A DNA stretch of 64,000 nt, taken from the NCBI RefSeq assembly GCF_014199935.1, contig NZ_JACHOP010000017.1, forward strand, positions 45,301 through 109,300, written 5' to 3'. This DNA is from Methylorubrum rhodinum. Its GTDB lineage: Bacteria > Pseudomonadota > Alphaproteobacteria > Rhizobiales > Beijerinckiaceae. A model generated the notes under the pieces. That model was not told the DNA's origin. It ran no database searches and was given only the letters and a program-made list of their open reading frames with translations. The position numbers were made by a program, and so were the translations under genes. Shown in pieces: positions 41,282 through 49,918 of the stretch (the first letter of the stretch is position 1; the number at the start of each line of letters is the position of its first letter).

Positions 41282-41905
41282 TCACGCCGCCGCAGTGAGC
41301 GTGCCGTCGTAGGCTCGGGCGCAAGCGTCGGATCGCATCTGCTCCCAATCCGGCGGCGCCTTGCGCGACGACCACGTGACGGCCTTGAACAGCACGCGCT
41401 CCCGAATGAAGGACGGGGGCGGAAGTGCGGCCCTCTCTTGGGGCGTTGCACCAGTCGCGCGCGCCTTCAAGACAGGGTCATCGGGGCGGCACCAATCCTC
41501 CGGCACGGATAGATAACGAGCAGGAGCGCCTTTGCGTGCGTGCGGGGATGGTGCGGAAACGGCAGGTATTTCTTTCACTGTGAGCCAAACCTCAACAGTG
41601 ATTGCGCTATCAGACTTCGCAGCGAAGCTTTCCGCCATTTTAACGGCGTTCTCAGTTGCGCCTTCGATTGACTTTAAGAAACCATATGCGTCATTGTGAT
41701 GAACCCCTTCCAAGGCAACTTCGCCATGCACATCGAGCACAACCGCCTGCGCGGTGCTCTGGCGAAGCCAGACGATCGGCTTTTCAAAGGTGACGAGACC
41801 TTGCGTGTCGTGGCCGCCGGAAAGGTCAATCCAGCGCGCAAAAGGTCCGTTCTCCATTTCGGCAATTGGACAGGCGCTGTGAAATTCGCTGATGCGCTGA
41901 AACAT
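41282..41905 (-). CDS. hypothetical protein after the tailspike (minus strand)
   Basis: A 207-residue protein of ordinary composition (MFQRISEFHSACPIAEMENG ... VWLRQSTAQAVVLDVHGEVA). It runs against the late operon and converges with the spike; its placement suggests accessory (lysogenic) cargo. A GTG 12 bases upstream is an alternative start. No family recognised. Confidence 0.65.
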   Translation of the reverse strand: MFQRISEFHSACPIAEMENGPFARWIDLSGGHDTQGLVTFEKPIVWLRQSTAQAVVLDVHGEVALEGVHHNDAYGFLKSIEGATENAVKMAESFAAKSDSAITVEVWLTVKEIPAVSAPSPHARKGAPARYLSVPEDWCRPDDPVLKARATGATPQERAALPPPSFIRERVLFKAVTWSSRKAPPDWEQMRSDACARAYDGTLTAAA

Positions 41906-42028
41906 CAAATCGCCCACTCACTTCCAAGGGCCGCGACCATAGCCGATCCGCCGCAACCCGCCACCGGAGCACCTCCGCGGCCTGCCACCCTAGAGCATGA
42001 GCGCGCCAGTGTTGCGCCGCGAACTACG

Positions 42029-42319
42029 TCAGGAGTGATGTGGATCGAACCTATCGTGGTCACCGAGATACCAGTTTACGGTGTCCACTTCCTCAATAAG
42101 CCCTTCTTTGAGCATCCACAGACAAAAACCCTCATTAAAAGGCCGCTCATCAGGACGCTCATCACGCATATACATCGCGTAGTTGTCGATCGCGTCGCTC
42201 TGACGGATGTCCTGCGTCGCTCGGTAGGCGCCCTTGTTGTAGGCGTCTTCATCAAGCCCGAGCGAGAAGATGATCAGGGAGCCAGCTGGAATAATTCCGG
42301 TCAACGGTTTCGTGTTCAT
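42029..42319 (-). CDS. hypothetical accessory protein (minus strand)
   Basis: A 96-residue protein behind a perfect GAGGAGG site, starting MNTKPLTGIIPAGSLIIFSL. It belongs to the minus-strand accessory block between tailspike and lysis genes. No family recognised. Confidence 0.65.
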   Translation of the reverse strand: MNTKPLTGIIPAGSLIIFSLGLDEDAYNKGAYRATQDIRQSDAIDNYAMYMRDERPDERPFNEGFCLWMLKEGLIEEVDTVNWYLGDHDRFDPHHS

Positions 42320-42514
42320 CGCCTGCCTCCTCGCTAAACGTGGTTGACTGACCAACGGCAGCACGCATCAGTATGCGCCAATCTGAACAGCATCTCGCCC
42401 ATAAGTTCACCGCCGGCTCGCTAAATCCGACGACGAGTGATCATCATGATCCTGCACTAAAGAGCACGTGCACCTTGCTGTGATGGCCGGAAGCGCATTG
42501 GAACGCAAGCGCAA

Positions 42515-43471
42515 TCAGATTGGGGACCCCCTGAGTCCGCCGGAGAGGGTATTTGCAAACATAATGCGTAATGGGTCTGAGTGGACGGCAATCGGAAGGC
42601 TTGCCTTGGCGTGATTTGCCACATTGCCACCGTGCACGAACTGCGCCCACATTGGGAACGAGGTAATAACGTTGATAATTTTTCCTACCTTGAATGTCCG
42701 ATCGTGTGCCGTTTGGAAAACGCCCTTTCTCACCCAAATGTTTTCGTTTAAATATTTTTCTCTTGCCTCCAACATCGTTTGAAAAGGATTTCTATTATAC
42801 ATAAGGATTCTTATGTCTCTGTCAGTGCATTGCAGCCCAAACGGAAAATTTACATACATATCGGCTATAGCCTCATCATAGCCAATGCGACTACAATATT
42901 GATTAAGATTTTGCATAAAACCAATGCTTAGAGCATCATCAGAGTCAATCCTTGTTGTAGCTACGACATCGCCCACGACAGTTGATGATAAGATTTCCGC
43001 GGCTAAAGTATTCTCAAAATGCGACCATCCATGTTTGAGGCGAAAATCTACAAATAGGGGTTTAATAAACCCAAATTCCTGTAGGCTTTCGATAAATGCG
43101 CTCGTCCTGCTATCCATGTTTGTGTCAAAGAAAAGCAACAGTTGAAAATCATTGTATGTTTGATGAACAAGCGTAGGAAGAAGCGACTCTCGGAAAAGTA
43201 CAATTCTGCGCTCAATCCAATTTAAGTATGCATCCTCCTCTAAGATCCCTGCAGCTCGCCGTAGATTTTCATCCCATAAATTAAAACGTGTAATAATATA
43301 GTGCTTCAAACGGCCTTCGCCAATTGCCGTGATGGATCTTTCCTTCAACAAGCCGGGGTCCGTTTGCCCATAATTTTCGTCACTACGAATATTCATAGCA
43401 ATCAAGCTTTTAACGCTGTTGACATCTTGGGCGGTGAGCGCCTGCGGAGCATCCGCATATGATCGTGACAT
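42515..43471 (-). CDS. putative rhamnosyltransferase-like glycosyltransferase
   Basis: A 318-residue cytoplasmic protein with a GT-A-like core: RFNLWDENLRR, LFRESLLPTLVHQTYNDFQL, FDTNMD, and a DxD-type metal site in TRIDSDDA. It matches the PF11316 rhamnosyltransferase group seen in alphaproteobacteria. Low GC and AT-rich codon use mark it as acquired. It presumably adds a sugar to a surface glycan, which could alter the phage receptor in lysogens. Acceptor unknown. Confidence 0.8.
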   Translation of the reverse strand: MSRSYADAPQALTAQDVNSVKSLIAMNIRSDENYGQTDPGLLKERSITAIGEGRLKHYIITRFNLWDENLRRAAGILEEDAYLNWIERRIVLFRESLLPTLVHQTYNDFQLLLFFDTNMDSRTSAFIESLQEFGFIKPLFVDFRLKHGWSHFENTLAAEILSSTVVGDVVATTRIDSDDALSIGFMQNLNQYCSRIGYDEAIADMYVNFPFGLQCTDRDIRILMYNRNPFQTMLEAREKYLNENIWVRKGVFQTAHDRTFKVGKIINVITSFPMWAQFVHGGNVANHAKASLPIAVHSDPLRIMFANTLSGGLRGSPI

Positions 43472-43519
43472 TTTCTTACCCTAATGATGCGCTATCATTT
43501 ACAGTCAAGGCAAGCTACT

Positions 43520-44269
43520 TTAAAGGTAAAAATACTTGCTTATCCCTTCAAACGTTGATAACTCTGATGTTGCTAGCAGCTTGATGCTTTTTGTATAAGC
43601 CAATAGATCATCAAAGTTCATGGAAGCCATCTCTTCAATAATCTGAGCATAGTTGTCTTTAAGTATCGTACACTGTGGGTTCAAGTTACTAACCAATACC
43701 AAGCCAGTTGGCGGGGCGCTAACTACATACAATTTCAAATCAGCCCGATATTTTTTTAGGATTGGTACTATTTTCCATACATCGCCCAGCCACCATGTGG
43801 GCTCATGTTTGCTTAGCTGATCAACCGACACAATCTCCTTCCGTCTTGTCATTGGTAGATCGGCCGGAACGCAATCGTGCATGGCAACGACGGAATTTAC
43901 TTTGCAACTTTTTTCCGTATTAATGAAATCGCGAAGCAAAAATTCGGCAAGATGCATTCCGTCAAGAAAAGATAAGTCGATCGGTCTTCCGAACAATGCG
44001 ACTGGATCTTTAGTACTGAAAAAATCGTCGCTGCCAATTTGATAAAGAAGACAGGATGGCTTGTTTCCAACAAAACTCTGCCGCAAGCTAAACACAGGGT
44101 CTATTGCGATAGTATTGCACTCAGCCAGTTCAAGCGAGCGGCCGGAGCGAGCGCCTATTTCGAGATATGTTTTGGGCTTCAAGTACTTGTGCAGATTTCG
44201 GAGCACTACCGTGTAGCCGTCGCCCGTCAGTGGGGCGATGAGCCGATCATATTCTGCTTCTGCGTCCAT
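43520..44269 (-). CDS. SAM-dependent methyltransferase (surface-glycan type)
   Basis: A 249-residue class I methyltransferase: motif I LEIGARSGRSLELAE, an acidic loop AIDPVF, then LSFLDGMHLAEFLLRDF and AMHDCVP, typical of Methyltransf_24 enzymes that methylate sugars or cell-surface compounds. ATG is fixed by an AGGGGG site. It is low-GC like its glycosyltransferase neighbour and is transcribed first, so the two form a likely glycan-modification cassette. Confidence 0.75.
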   Translation of the reverse strand: MDAEAEYDRLIAPLTGDGYTVVLRNLHKYLKPKTYLEIGARSGRSLELAECNTIAIDPVFSLRQSFVGNKPSCLLYQIGSDDFFSTKDPVALFGRPIDLSFLDGMHLAEFLLRDFINTEKSCKVNSVVAMHDCVPADLPMTRRKEIVSVDQLSKHEPTWWLGDVWKIVPILKKYRADLKLYVVSAPPTGLVLVSNLNPQCTILKDNYAQIIEEMASMNFDDLLAYTKSIKLLATSELSTFEGISKYFYL

Positions 44270-44441
44270 CACGTCCCCCTGAGTCACTGACCCAATCGCC
44301 CATCCGAACGGTCGATTCGGTGTCGTTAAAGCCCGGCAGGCACGCGGTGTCCATCCTGTTCTCTGTTGCGACGGCCTGTCTGGAAAGGTCGCCGATGCAC
44401 ACTCCGCCTTGCACAGCCCTACTCACCACCGGAGAACCACC

Positions 44442-45086
44442 ATGGACCTCAGCCCCATCGGCGAGGCCGCTCTCATCGCGCGCGAGGGACGGCGGCTCGA
44501 AGCCTACAAGGACAGCGTCGGCATCTGGACCATCGGCGTCGGCCACACCGCCGCCGCGGGCCCCCCAACGCCGCGCGCGGGCCTGCGCATCACCGCGGCC
44601 GAGTGCGATGCGATCTTCGCCCGCGACGTGCAGAAGTTTGTGAAGACGGTACGCGACGCCGTGCCGGCGGACCTGCCGCAGCACGCCTTCGACGCCCTGG
44701 TCTCGCTCTGCTTCAACATCGGCCAGCCGGCCTTCCTGCGCTCGACCGTGCTGCGCAAGCTGCGGGCCGGCGACCGGGCAGCGGCGGCCGAGGCTATCCT
44801 GCTGTGGAACCGCCCGGCCGTCATCATCCCGCGGCGCCGGGCCGAGTATGACCAGTTCCGCACGCCCTATGCCGAGGCTCTGCCGAGTCAGGTGCGCGGC
44901 GCAAAGCCGGTCACCGTCGCCGCGCCCGTGGCAGTCGTGCTCGACAAGACCAAGCCCACGCCCGTGATCGAGCCGGTGGTCGTGCCGCCGCCGACCGGGT
45001 GGTGGCCCTGGCTCGCCGGGCTGTTCCGCAGCACGCCCGCGGTCGAGCCTCACGCCGAGACGAATGTCAGCTCGACCCGCGCCTGA
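44442..45086 (+). CDS. endolysin, T4-type lysozyme (GH24)
   Basis: A 214-residue lysozyme with the catalytic triad in T4 spacing: Glu15 (AREGRRLEAYKD), Asp24 and Thr30 (WTIGVGHT). It cleaves the MurNAc-GlcNAc bond of peptidoglycan. The C-terminal 60 residues are a Pro/Val linker with a Trp-rich hydrophobic patch (TGWWPWLAGLF), possibly a membrane-associating tail. GGAG upstream supports this ATG. Confidence 0.93.
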   Translation: MDLSPIGEAALIAREGRRLEAYKDSVGIWTIGVGHTAAAGPPTPRAGLRITAAECDAIFARDVQKFVKTVRDAVPADLPQHAFDALVSLCFNIGQPAFLRSTVLRKLRAGDRAAAAEAILLWNRPAVIIPRRRAEYDQFRTPYAEALPSQVRGAKPVTVAAPVAVVLDKTKPTPVIEPVVVPPPTGWWPWLAGLFRSTPAVEPHAETNVSSTRA

Positions 45087-45164
45087 TCTAAACCGGCAAA
45101 TTTGCCGGTCTCGACCCGCGCCGGCCGGGCCCGCCGCGCATCATCCATGACAACGAGGCCCACC

Positions 45165-45836
45165 ATGTCCCGCATCCTCTTCGCGGCGCTGGCACTTGCC
45201 TGCGTATGCTCTCCGGCTATGGCCTTCGGCGCGCTGCCCGCTCCGACAGGGACCGGCTCGTTCCTCGCCGCCCTGGGTGGCGGAATTTGCCTCGGCGTTG
45301 CCCTTGCCTCGGCTCTTCCGATGCGGGCGAGGCTGCCGATTTCAGCCTTCGGCTTCTTTATCGCGTTGACCGGCGCGTCCCTCGCCGCCGAGGAGGTCGC
45401 CAAGATCGGCGATGCCTCGGTGACGCTCTCCGCCGAGGCCATGGTCGCCGCCGCCGCGCCGACCGTCTCCGCCTTCGCCGTGACCGCGCTGTCCGGCCTC
45501 GCCACGATCCTGCTCGGCCGGATCGGCCCCGTGTGGCTGTCCTCGCTCCTGGCGAGCCGCATCGAGATCGTCGTGCGCACCGCCGTCGACTACGCGCTCA
45601 ACGCTGTCGAGGGCGCGGCCAAGGGCCAGGTGCTCACCATCCCGGTCGGCTCGGCCGTGGTGGCGAAGGCGCTGCAGCGCGCCCTCGACTCGACGCCCGC
45701 GTGGGTGATCCGCATGGCCGGCGGCCCGGCCGAGATCGGCGCCCGCATCTTCCGGTCGCTCCACCTTGAGCCCGACAGCACCGCGGCGAAGGTGCTGGAG
45801 CCCGCGCTCCAGGGCCTCGGCACGGGCGCGCGTTAA
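45165..45836 (+). CDS. lysis-region membrane protein
   Basis: A 223-residue protein with an N-terminal signal/anchor (MSRILFAALALACVCSPAMA) and two to three hydrophobic helices. Between endolysin and the other membrane genes it is likely a lysis factor. A similar protein of unknown function occurs in Methylobacterium prophages by position. An in-frame ATG 18 bases upstream is possible. Confidence 0.6.
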   Translation: MSRILFAALALACVCSPAMAFGALPAPTGTGSFLAALGGGICLGVALASALPMRARLPISAFGFFIALTGASLAAEEVAKIGDASVTLSAEAMVAAAAPTVSAFAVTALSGLATILLGRIGPVWLSSLLASRIEIVVRTAVDYALNAVEGAAKGQVLTIPVGSAVVAKALQRALDSTPAWVIRMAGGPAEIGARIFRSLHLEPDSTAAKVLEPALQGLGTGAR

Positions 45837-45845
45837 GTCCTGCCC

Positions 45846-46181
45846 GTGGCCGGCATCGAGATCGCGGGGCTCCTCAAGGACTACGGGCCTTGGGGCGCCG
45901 TCGCGCTCCTCGTGCTCGCGCTCTCCGCTGTCGTGAAGTGGTGGCGCGAGTGCATGAACGCCCGGATCGAGGAGGCCGGCAAAGCTGCCGCGGCGCTGGA
46001 GCGCGCTGCCGCCGCGACGGTCGCCACCGCCGCCGCCCTTGAGGACGTGCGCGAGGGGCAAGTCGAAATCGCCCGCCTCGTCACCCAGGCGATGAAGGGG
46101 GCCGAGGGCAGCAATGATCTGACCAAGGAGCTGCTGCGCGACATCAAGGACGGAATCAAGAACCGGAGCGGGCACGCATGA
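45846..46181 (+). CDS. spanin/holin-like single-pass protein
   Basis: A 111-residue protein from GTG with one transmembrane helix (residues 14-33, PWGAVALLVLALSAVVKWW) followed by a long Ala-rich coiled coil. This is the shape of inner-membrane spanins or small holin accessory proteins. No outer-membrane spanin partner with a lipobox was found nearby. Confidence 0.6.
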   Translation: MAGIEIAGLLKDYGPWGAVALLVLALSAVVKWWRECMNARIEEAGKAAAALERAAAATVATAAALEDVREGQVEIARLVTQAMKGAEGSNDLTKELLRDIKDGIKNRSGHA

Positions 46182-46414
46182 CTGGCCGGCTTCGCAGCTT
46201 CCTCTGCCGCCTCGTCTGCCCGCACTGCGCCCGCGGCGAGCGCGAGCTGGCCCGCCTGGATCGCGCCGAAGACCTTCACGCCAAGTCCGTGCTCGCGGTC
46301 GAGCGGGCCAGTTTCAAGCAGGCTCGGCGCCTCGACGACGTGCGGGTCGTGGTCGAGGCCACCCTTCGCCAGATGGAAAAGCGCGCGGCGAGCGCCGAGG
46401 AGAATGCGCGGTGA
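46178..46414 (+). CDS. small lysis-region protein with CxxC
   Basis: A 78-residue protein with LVCPHC near its start and a long charged helix (ARLDRAEDLHAKSVLAVERA). It overlaps both neighbours by four bases. Possibly soluble; role in lysis is assumed from position. Confidence 0.5.
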   Translation: MTGRLRSFLCRLVCPHCARGERELARLDRAEDLHAKSVLAVERASFKQARRLDDVRVVVEATLRQMEKRAASAEENAR

Positions 46415-47004
46415 TGATCTACAAGGACGGGCCGGAGGGTATCCGGGGCGTGCTCTATCTGACGGCCCTGGTGCTGTTCCTGGGCTATCAGACGATCAAC
46501 GTCTTCGTGCCCAACGCCGACATGATCGTGGCCGCCCGCATCCTCGCCGCGGGCTTCTACAGCGCCGTCATCTACGTCTACGCGCCGCACGCCTGGGAGG
46601 CCGTGCGCCGGCCTAAGCCGGAGGGCGCCGACTTCCTCGTCGTCGGCATCGTCCTGAGCTTCCTGTCGCACCTCGGGCAGACGGTCTACGCGATCGTCTA
46701 CCGGCTGGCCGAGGCGCCGAAGTGGCTCCTGAACGCCGAGGTGGTCGCGCCGATCGTGCTGCTGTCGATGCTCGCGGCGACGCTCCACGTCTGCGCGCCG
46801 GGGCTGATCCAGGGCGAGGTGCCGCGGCGGCAGCGGATCGTGTTCGGGGTGTGGGTCGGCCTCGCGGTGCTGCTGGTCGGCGCCGTGCTGGCGACTCGGC
46901 CGGACATCGGGCCGGTGATTGAGCGGGCGCGGCCGTGGATCGGTGACTTCTGGCGCACCGGCGCGATGCCCGGTGCGGTCCCGACCGGACCGCCACCCGC
47001 ATAA
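46411..47004 (+). CDS. multi-pass membrane protein, holin candidate
   Basis: A 197-residue protein with about five hydrophobic helices (e.g. GVLYLTALVLFLGYQTINVF; FLVVGIVLSFLSHLGQTVYA; FGVWVGLAVLLVGAVLA). The last gene of the lysis cassette, ending before a terminator. A holin or holin-related function is plausible. Start is GTG with an ATG three bases later. Confidence 0.6.
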   Translation: MMIYKDGPEGIRGVLYLTALVLFLGYQTINVFVPNADMIVAARILAAGFYSAVIYVYAPHAWEAVRRPKPEGADFLVVGIVLSFLSHLGQTVYAIVYRLAEAPKWLLNAEVVAPIVLLSMLAATLHVCAPGLIQGEVPRRQRIVFGVWVGLAVLLVGAVLATRPDIGPVIERARPWIGDFWRTGAMPGAVPTGPPPA

Positions 47005-47028
47005 CCGCGGGCTCTCACCTCCGCCTTG

Positions 47029-47061
47029 ACCCCGCCCGGCGCCGCCGCGGCGGGGTTTTTC
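47029..47061 (+). terminator. intrinsic terminator of the late operon
   Basis: ACCCCGCC (47029-47036) pairs with GGCGGGGT (47049-47056), followed by TTTTT. It lies 25 bases after the last lysis gene and marks the end of the late transcript. Confidence 0.85.
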
Positions 47062-47163
47062 GGTTCCCGGCTCCAATCAAACTTCGGACGCCTGTTTCCG
47101 CGCTGCAACAGCCAAGCCTCGGCGCTTCATCTATGTTCGGCCGAATCGTCGAGGAACTGCCCT

Positions 47164-47334
47164 ATGGACGCCACTACGAAGATAAGCCTTACCGTCGGCG
47201 AGGACGAGCTGGCTCAGGCGAGTGACGGCATCTCAGTTGCAAGAGAAGCCGACCAGCCTTTCGAGGCTGCGCCCAATCTTCACAATCTTCCAGATTGGGT
47301 TTATCTGCATCTGTGCTCGGGAGAGTGGGAATAG
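47164..47334 (+). CDS. small hypothetical protein (56 aa)
   Basis: A 56-residue acidic protein (MDATTKISLTVGEDELAQAS...) with an AGGAA site eight bases upstream. It lies after the phage terminator in a low-GC stretch. Whether phage- or host-encoded is unclear. Confidence 0.4.
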   Translation: MDATTKISLTVGEDELAQASDGISVAREADQPFEAAPNLHNLPDWVYLHLCSGEWE

Positions 47335-47640
47335 GTTCTTTCGTCTAATCTCCGAGACACAATCCGGAAGACCTTCACTCCCTCACCCCAGAGGAGTGCC
47401 GCAGATGCCTCGCCGCTGCCGGCTATTACAAAGACTTGGCCGTCACTATGTAACCGGGAGCGGCTCTAAAGGCAGGATATCGAGCGCGAGGCTATGCTGG
47501 TCGATGCAGAGCTTCAAGGGCGGGTCGCTTTTAAGCAGGTGACAAAGCCTTTGATCGTGGTCCGTCGCAGGATATTATTAGTCATTCGAGGTATGAGGGG
47601 TTGGTCGAGCAAGCGCAGGCGGGCACCACGGAGCGGCAGT
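47335..47640 (+). pseudogene. degenerate coding remnant, frame-broken
   Basis: Two protein-like fragments occur in different frames: NPEDLHSLTPEECRRCLAA (from 47361) and, one frame over, DIEREAMLVDAELQGRVAF (from 47476), separated by stops. They read like one small protein broken by indels. No identity recognised. The stretch lies between phage and chromosomal genes. Confidence 0.3.
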
Positions 47641-47644
47641 AGAA

Positions 47645-47818
47645 TTAGGCGCAGCAGGCGGTTGCCTTGAGCCAGAAAATAATGCGGCAACAGGTCTTGG
47701 TCCAGCACCAGTAGCAGCTGCGGACCCAGTAGGCCGCACGCCAGTAGATGATGATGGAGCACCAACAGGCAGCGCTGCGTCTCGGCCCGGCTCCGGGCGG
47801 CGGAAATAGCAGGGTCAT
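47645..47818 (-). CDS. small Trp/Cys-rich hypothetical protein
   Basis: A 57-residue frame (MTLLFPPPGAGPRRSAACWC, IIIYWRAAYWVRSCYWCWTK...) with eight Cys and seven Trp clustered in the C-terminal half, hydrophobic and basic. Such composition is rare by chance and resembles small surface or metal-binding proteins seen in Methylobacterium. No ribosome-binding site was seen. Confidence 0.35.
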   Translation of the reverse strand: MTLLFPPPGAGPRRSAACWCSIIIYWRAAYWVRSCYWCWTKTCCRIIFWLKATACCA

Positions 47819-47954
47819 GGCTGGCCGCCGGGCGTGCCTTGCCGCTAAGGGATCTCCCCGCTGGGCGATAGTAGAGCCCATATCAGGGCCGCATTTCAGG
47901 CGTCGATTCTAGGTTCGTCGCCGGCCTGGCGTCTTTCCTAGGAGCTCGCACGCG

Positions 47955-49538
47955 ATGCCGAGTCACCTGCGCCGCCTCGCCGGCCTGATCGCGATCGCCC
48001 TGACCTGCGTCACCGGTCCGGTCCGATCTGAGGAGCCGGCCGCTCACGCGACCGCTTCAGTCCCTGCGGCGATTGACGACGCGGCCCTTGTGGACGCACT
48101 AACTTTCGGCATCACCCCCGACGATCTCGCGTGTATGCGGGCGATGGGCCGCGAGGCGTGGCTGGAGGCGCAGATCCATCCGCCAACCGGTCTGCGACTG
48201 CCGCCAGCGTCGCAGGCGGCGAGCGAGCCATTTCAGGACGGCGGCACGCTCCTCGAGCGATTTTCGGCCTATGGAGCGCAAGTTCGGGTGATCAGCGCCA
48301 TGCCCGACGACGAGGCACGCCGTCGGGCTGCGAAGGACGTCGGCTCCGTGGAGGTTCGTTCGGGAGAGCGGGCGGTCGGGCGCACAATCCTGGCCGCGCT
48401 GTCCACGCCGGACCAGTTGCGCGAGCGGCTGACGTGGTTCTGGCTTAACCACTTCAACGTCTATCTGCCAACGACCTATCTACGGATGTTCGTCGGCGAC
48501 TACGTCGACACGGCGATCCGACCGCGCGCCCTCGGGCGGTTCCGTGATCTCCTCGGCGCAACCCTGCGTCATCCGGCGATGCTCGGCTATCTCGACAATG
48601 CTAAAAACACGGCACAACGGCGCAACGAGAACTATGCTCGCGAACTAATGGAGTTGCACACCCTTGGGGTGGGCGGCGGCTACACGCAAGGGGATGTCGA
48701 GCAGCTCGCCCGAATTCTGACAGGGGTCGGCTACGGCTTCACGCCGGAGCCCCGGATGCCGCCGGACCGGCAGCGCGACTATCGCCGCGACGGTCTGTTT
48801 GTGTTCGATCCGACGCAACACGATTACGGCGACAAGAGCTTCCTCGGACGCACGATCAAGGGCCGCGGCTATGCCGAGATCGAGGAGGCGCTCGACATCC
48901 TGGCCCGTCATCCGGCGACGGCGCGCCACGTCTCGACGTCGCTCGCCCGTGCCCTCCTCGGTGACGTGCCCTCCGCAGCCCTGGTCGAGCGGCTCGGGCG
49001 CGTCTTCATGGACAGCGACGGCGACATCGCCCAGGTCGTCAAGGCGCTCGTGCGCGACCCCGACTTCGGGGCAAGCCTCGGGCGCGGCTTCAAAGATCCG
49101 GTGCGCTACGTGCTGTCGGCCGTGCGGCTCATCTCGGCCGACCGGACGATCCGCAATCCGGCGCCGATCCAGAGTTGGTTAAAGCGCCTCGGGCAGGGCC
49201 TGTTCGGCCGCTCCACCCCGGACGGCTATCCGCTCGACGCGGCGGACTGGAACGGGCCGGGCCAGATGGTTTCCCGCTTCGAGGTGGCGCGGCTGATCAG
49301 CGAGGGCGCGCCCGCCCTGTTCGCGCTGCCGGCCGAGGACACGCCGCCCCCCGAGAAGCCGAAGCCCCCGCCGCCGACGGTCCAGAACGCGTTCTACGAG
49401 ACCGTCCTGCGCGGGCGCCTCGGCGCGCCGACGCTCGCGGCCCTGGCCCAAGCCAAGCCCGGACCGGAATGGACCATGTTGCTCCTTTCCTCCCCCGAAT
49501 TCATGCACGGCCTCGCGCCGCACGAGGCCCTGCGATGA
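47955..49538 (+). CDS. DUF1800 family exported protein
   Basis: A 527-residue protein with an N-terminal signal (RRLAGLIAIALTCVTGPVRS). It contains the DUF1800 pattern: DALTFGITPDD, LTWFWLNHFNV, LLGATLRHPAMLGYLDNAKN, QRRNENYARELMELHTLGVG, GYTQGDVEQLARILTG and DRDFGASLGRGF-type repeats. DUF1800 genes usually sit beside a DUF1501 gene; function is unknown but secretion and polysaccharide links are proposed. Here no intact DUF1501 follows. A chromosomal-type gene between two phage-like regions. Confidence 0.9.
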   Translation: MPSHLRRLAGLIAIALTCVTGPVRSEEPAAHATASVPAAIDDAALVDALTFGITPDDLACMRAMGREAWLEAQIHPPTGLRLPPASQAASEPFQDGGTLLERFSAYGAQVRVISAMPDDEARRRAAKDVGSVEVRSGERAVGRTILAALSTPDQLRERLTWFWLNHFNVYLPTTYLRMFVGDYVDTAIRPRALGRFRDLLGATLRHPAMLGYLDNAKNTAQRRNENYARELMELHTLGVGGGYTQGDVEQLARILTGVGYGFTPEPRMPPDRQRDYRRDGLFVFDPTQHDYGDKSFLGRTIKGRGYAEIEEALDILARHPATARHVSTSLARALLGDVPSAALVERLGRVFMDSDGDIAQVVKALVRDPDFGASLGRGFKDPVRYVLSAVRLISADRTIRNPAPIQSWLKRLGQGLFGRSTPDGYPLDAADWNGPGQMVSRFEVARLISEGAPALFALPAEDTPPPEKPKPPPPTVQNAFYETVLRGRLGAPTLAALAQAKPGPEWTMLLLSSPEFMHGLAPHEALR

Positions 49539-49702
49539 ACTGACCGACGAACCGCCGCGCATTGCTCCGGGCCTCGCCGGCGCTGGACCTCTCCACCGTC
49601 GCCGGACGAGCCCAGGCGATACCGCGGGCGCTCCGGGTGCGTGCGTTCGACCTCGGCGAGGTAGCGTTCGAAGGCGGGGCCGGGCGGCTCGGGGCCCGTC
49701 AC
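49394..49702 (-). pseudogene. truncated phage-type small protein
   Basis: A GTG overlapping the upstream stop opens a frame whose first 40 residues (VTGPEPPGPAFERYLAEVER, HPERPRYRLG) are natural-looking. Beyond that, sequence becomes Arg-rich shadow and runs 145 bases into the end of the DUF1800 gene. The natural C-terminus appears replaced, so this marks a likely recombination boundary. Confidence 0.45.
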
Positions 49703-49893
49703 TTCGCGCTCTCCCGTTCCCGCGCCAGGGCTCGCATCGCCTCGGCATAGAGGCCGACCCGGTCGCCGGGGATCGCCAGCCCGCTCTCTCGACGCCGCTC
49801 GATTCTCCGCGCGATCTCACGCAGTTCGGCGGGCGTGAGCGCATGCGTCGGCTTGGCGGAGAGGTCGCCGATGATGGGGGAGGATTCGGTCAT
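49699..49893 (-). CDS. small phage-type hypothetical protein
   Basis: A 64-residue charged helical protein (MTESSPIIGDLSAKPTHALT; ELREIARRIERRRESGLAIP). A 'LTPAELREIARRIERR' helix is seen in small phage early proteins. It belongs to the minus-strand run ending here. Confidence 0.55.
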   Translation of the reverse strand: MTESSPIIGDLSAKPTHALTPAELREIARRIERRRESGLAIPGDRVGLYAEAMRALARERESAK

Positions 49894-49918
49894 GACGGGA
49901 GGGTATCGGTTCCGTCCA

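Larger units (their letters stand above)
1..47061. mobile_element. siphovirus-type temperate prophage, left end outside window
   Basis: One continuous set of phage modules is visible: leftward early operon, CI/Cro switch, replication, antitermination, packaging, head, tail and lysis. The order matches lambda/HK97-like siphoviruses. No integrase or excisionase is seen, so the left attachment end probably lies before position 1. The right limit is placed at the terminator after the lysis genes, but the true attachment site was not recognised and could lie further right. Most structural genes look intact; the replication initiator and the antirepressor are interrupted. Confidence 0.9.

Noticed and set aside
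49535..49543. ATGAACTGA after DUF1800 as start of a gene
   Set aside because: Stops after two codons; only a speculative remnant of a DUF1501 start.
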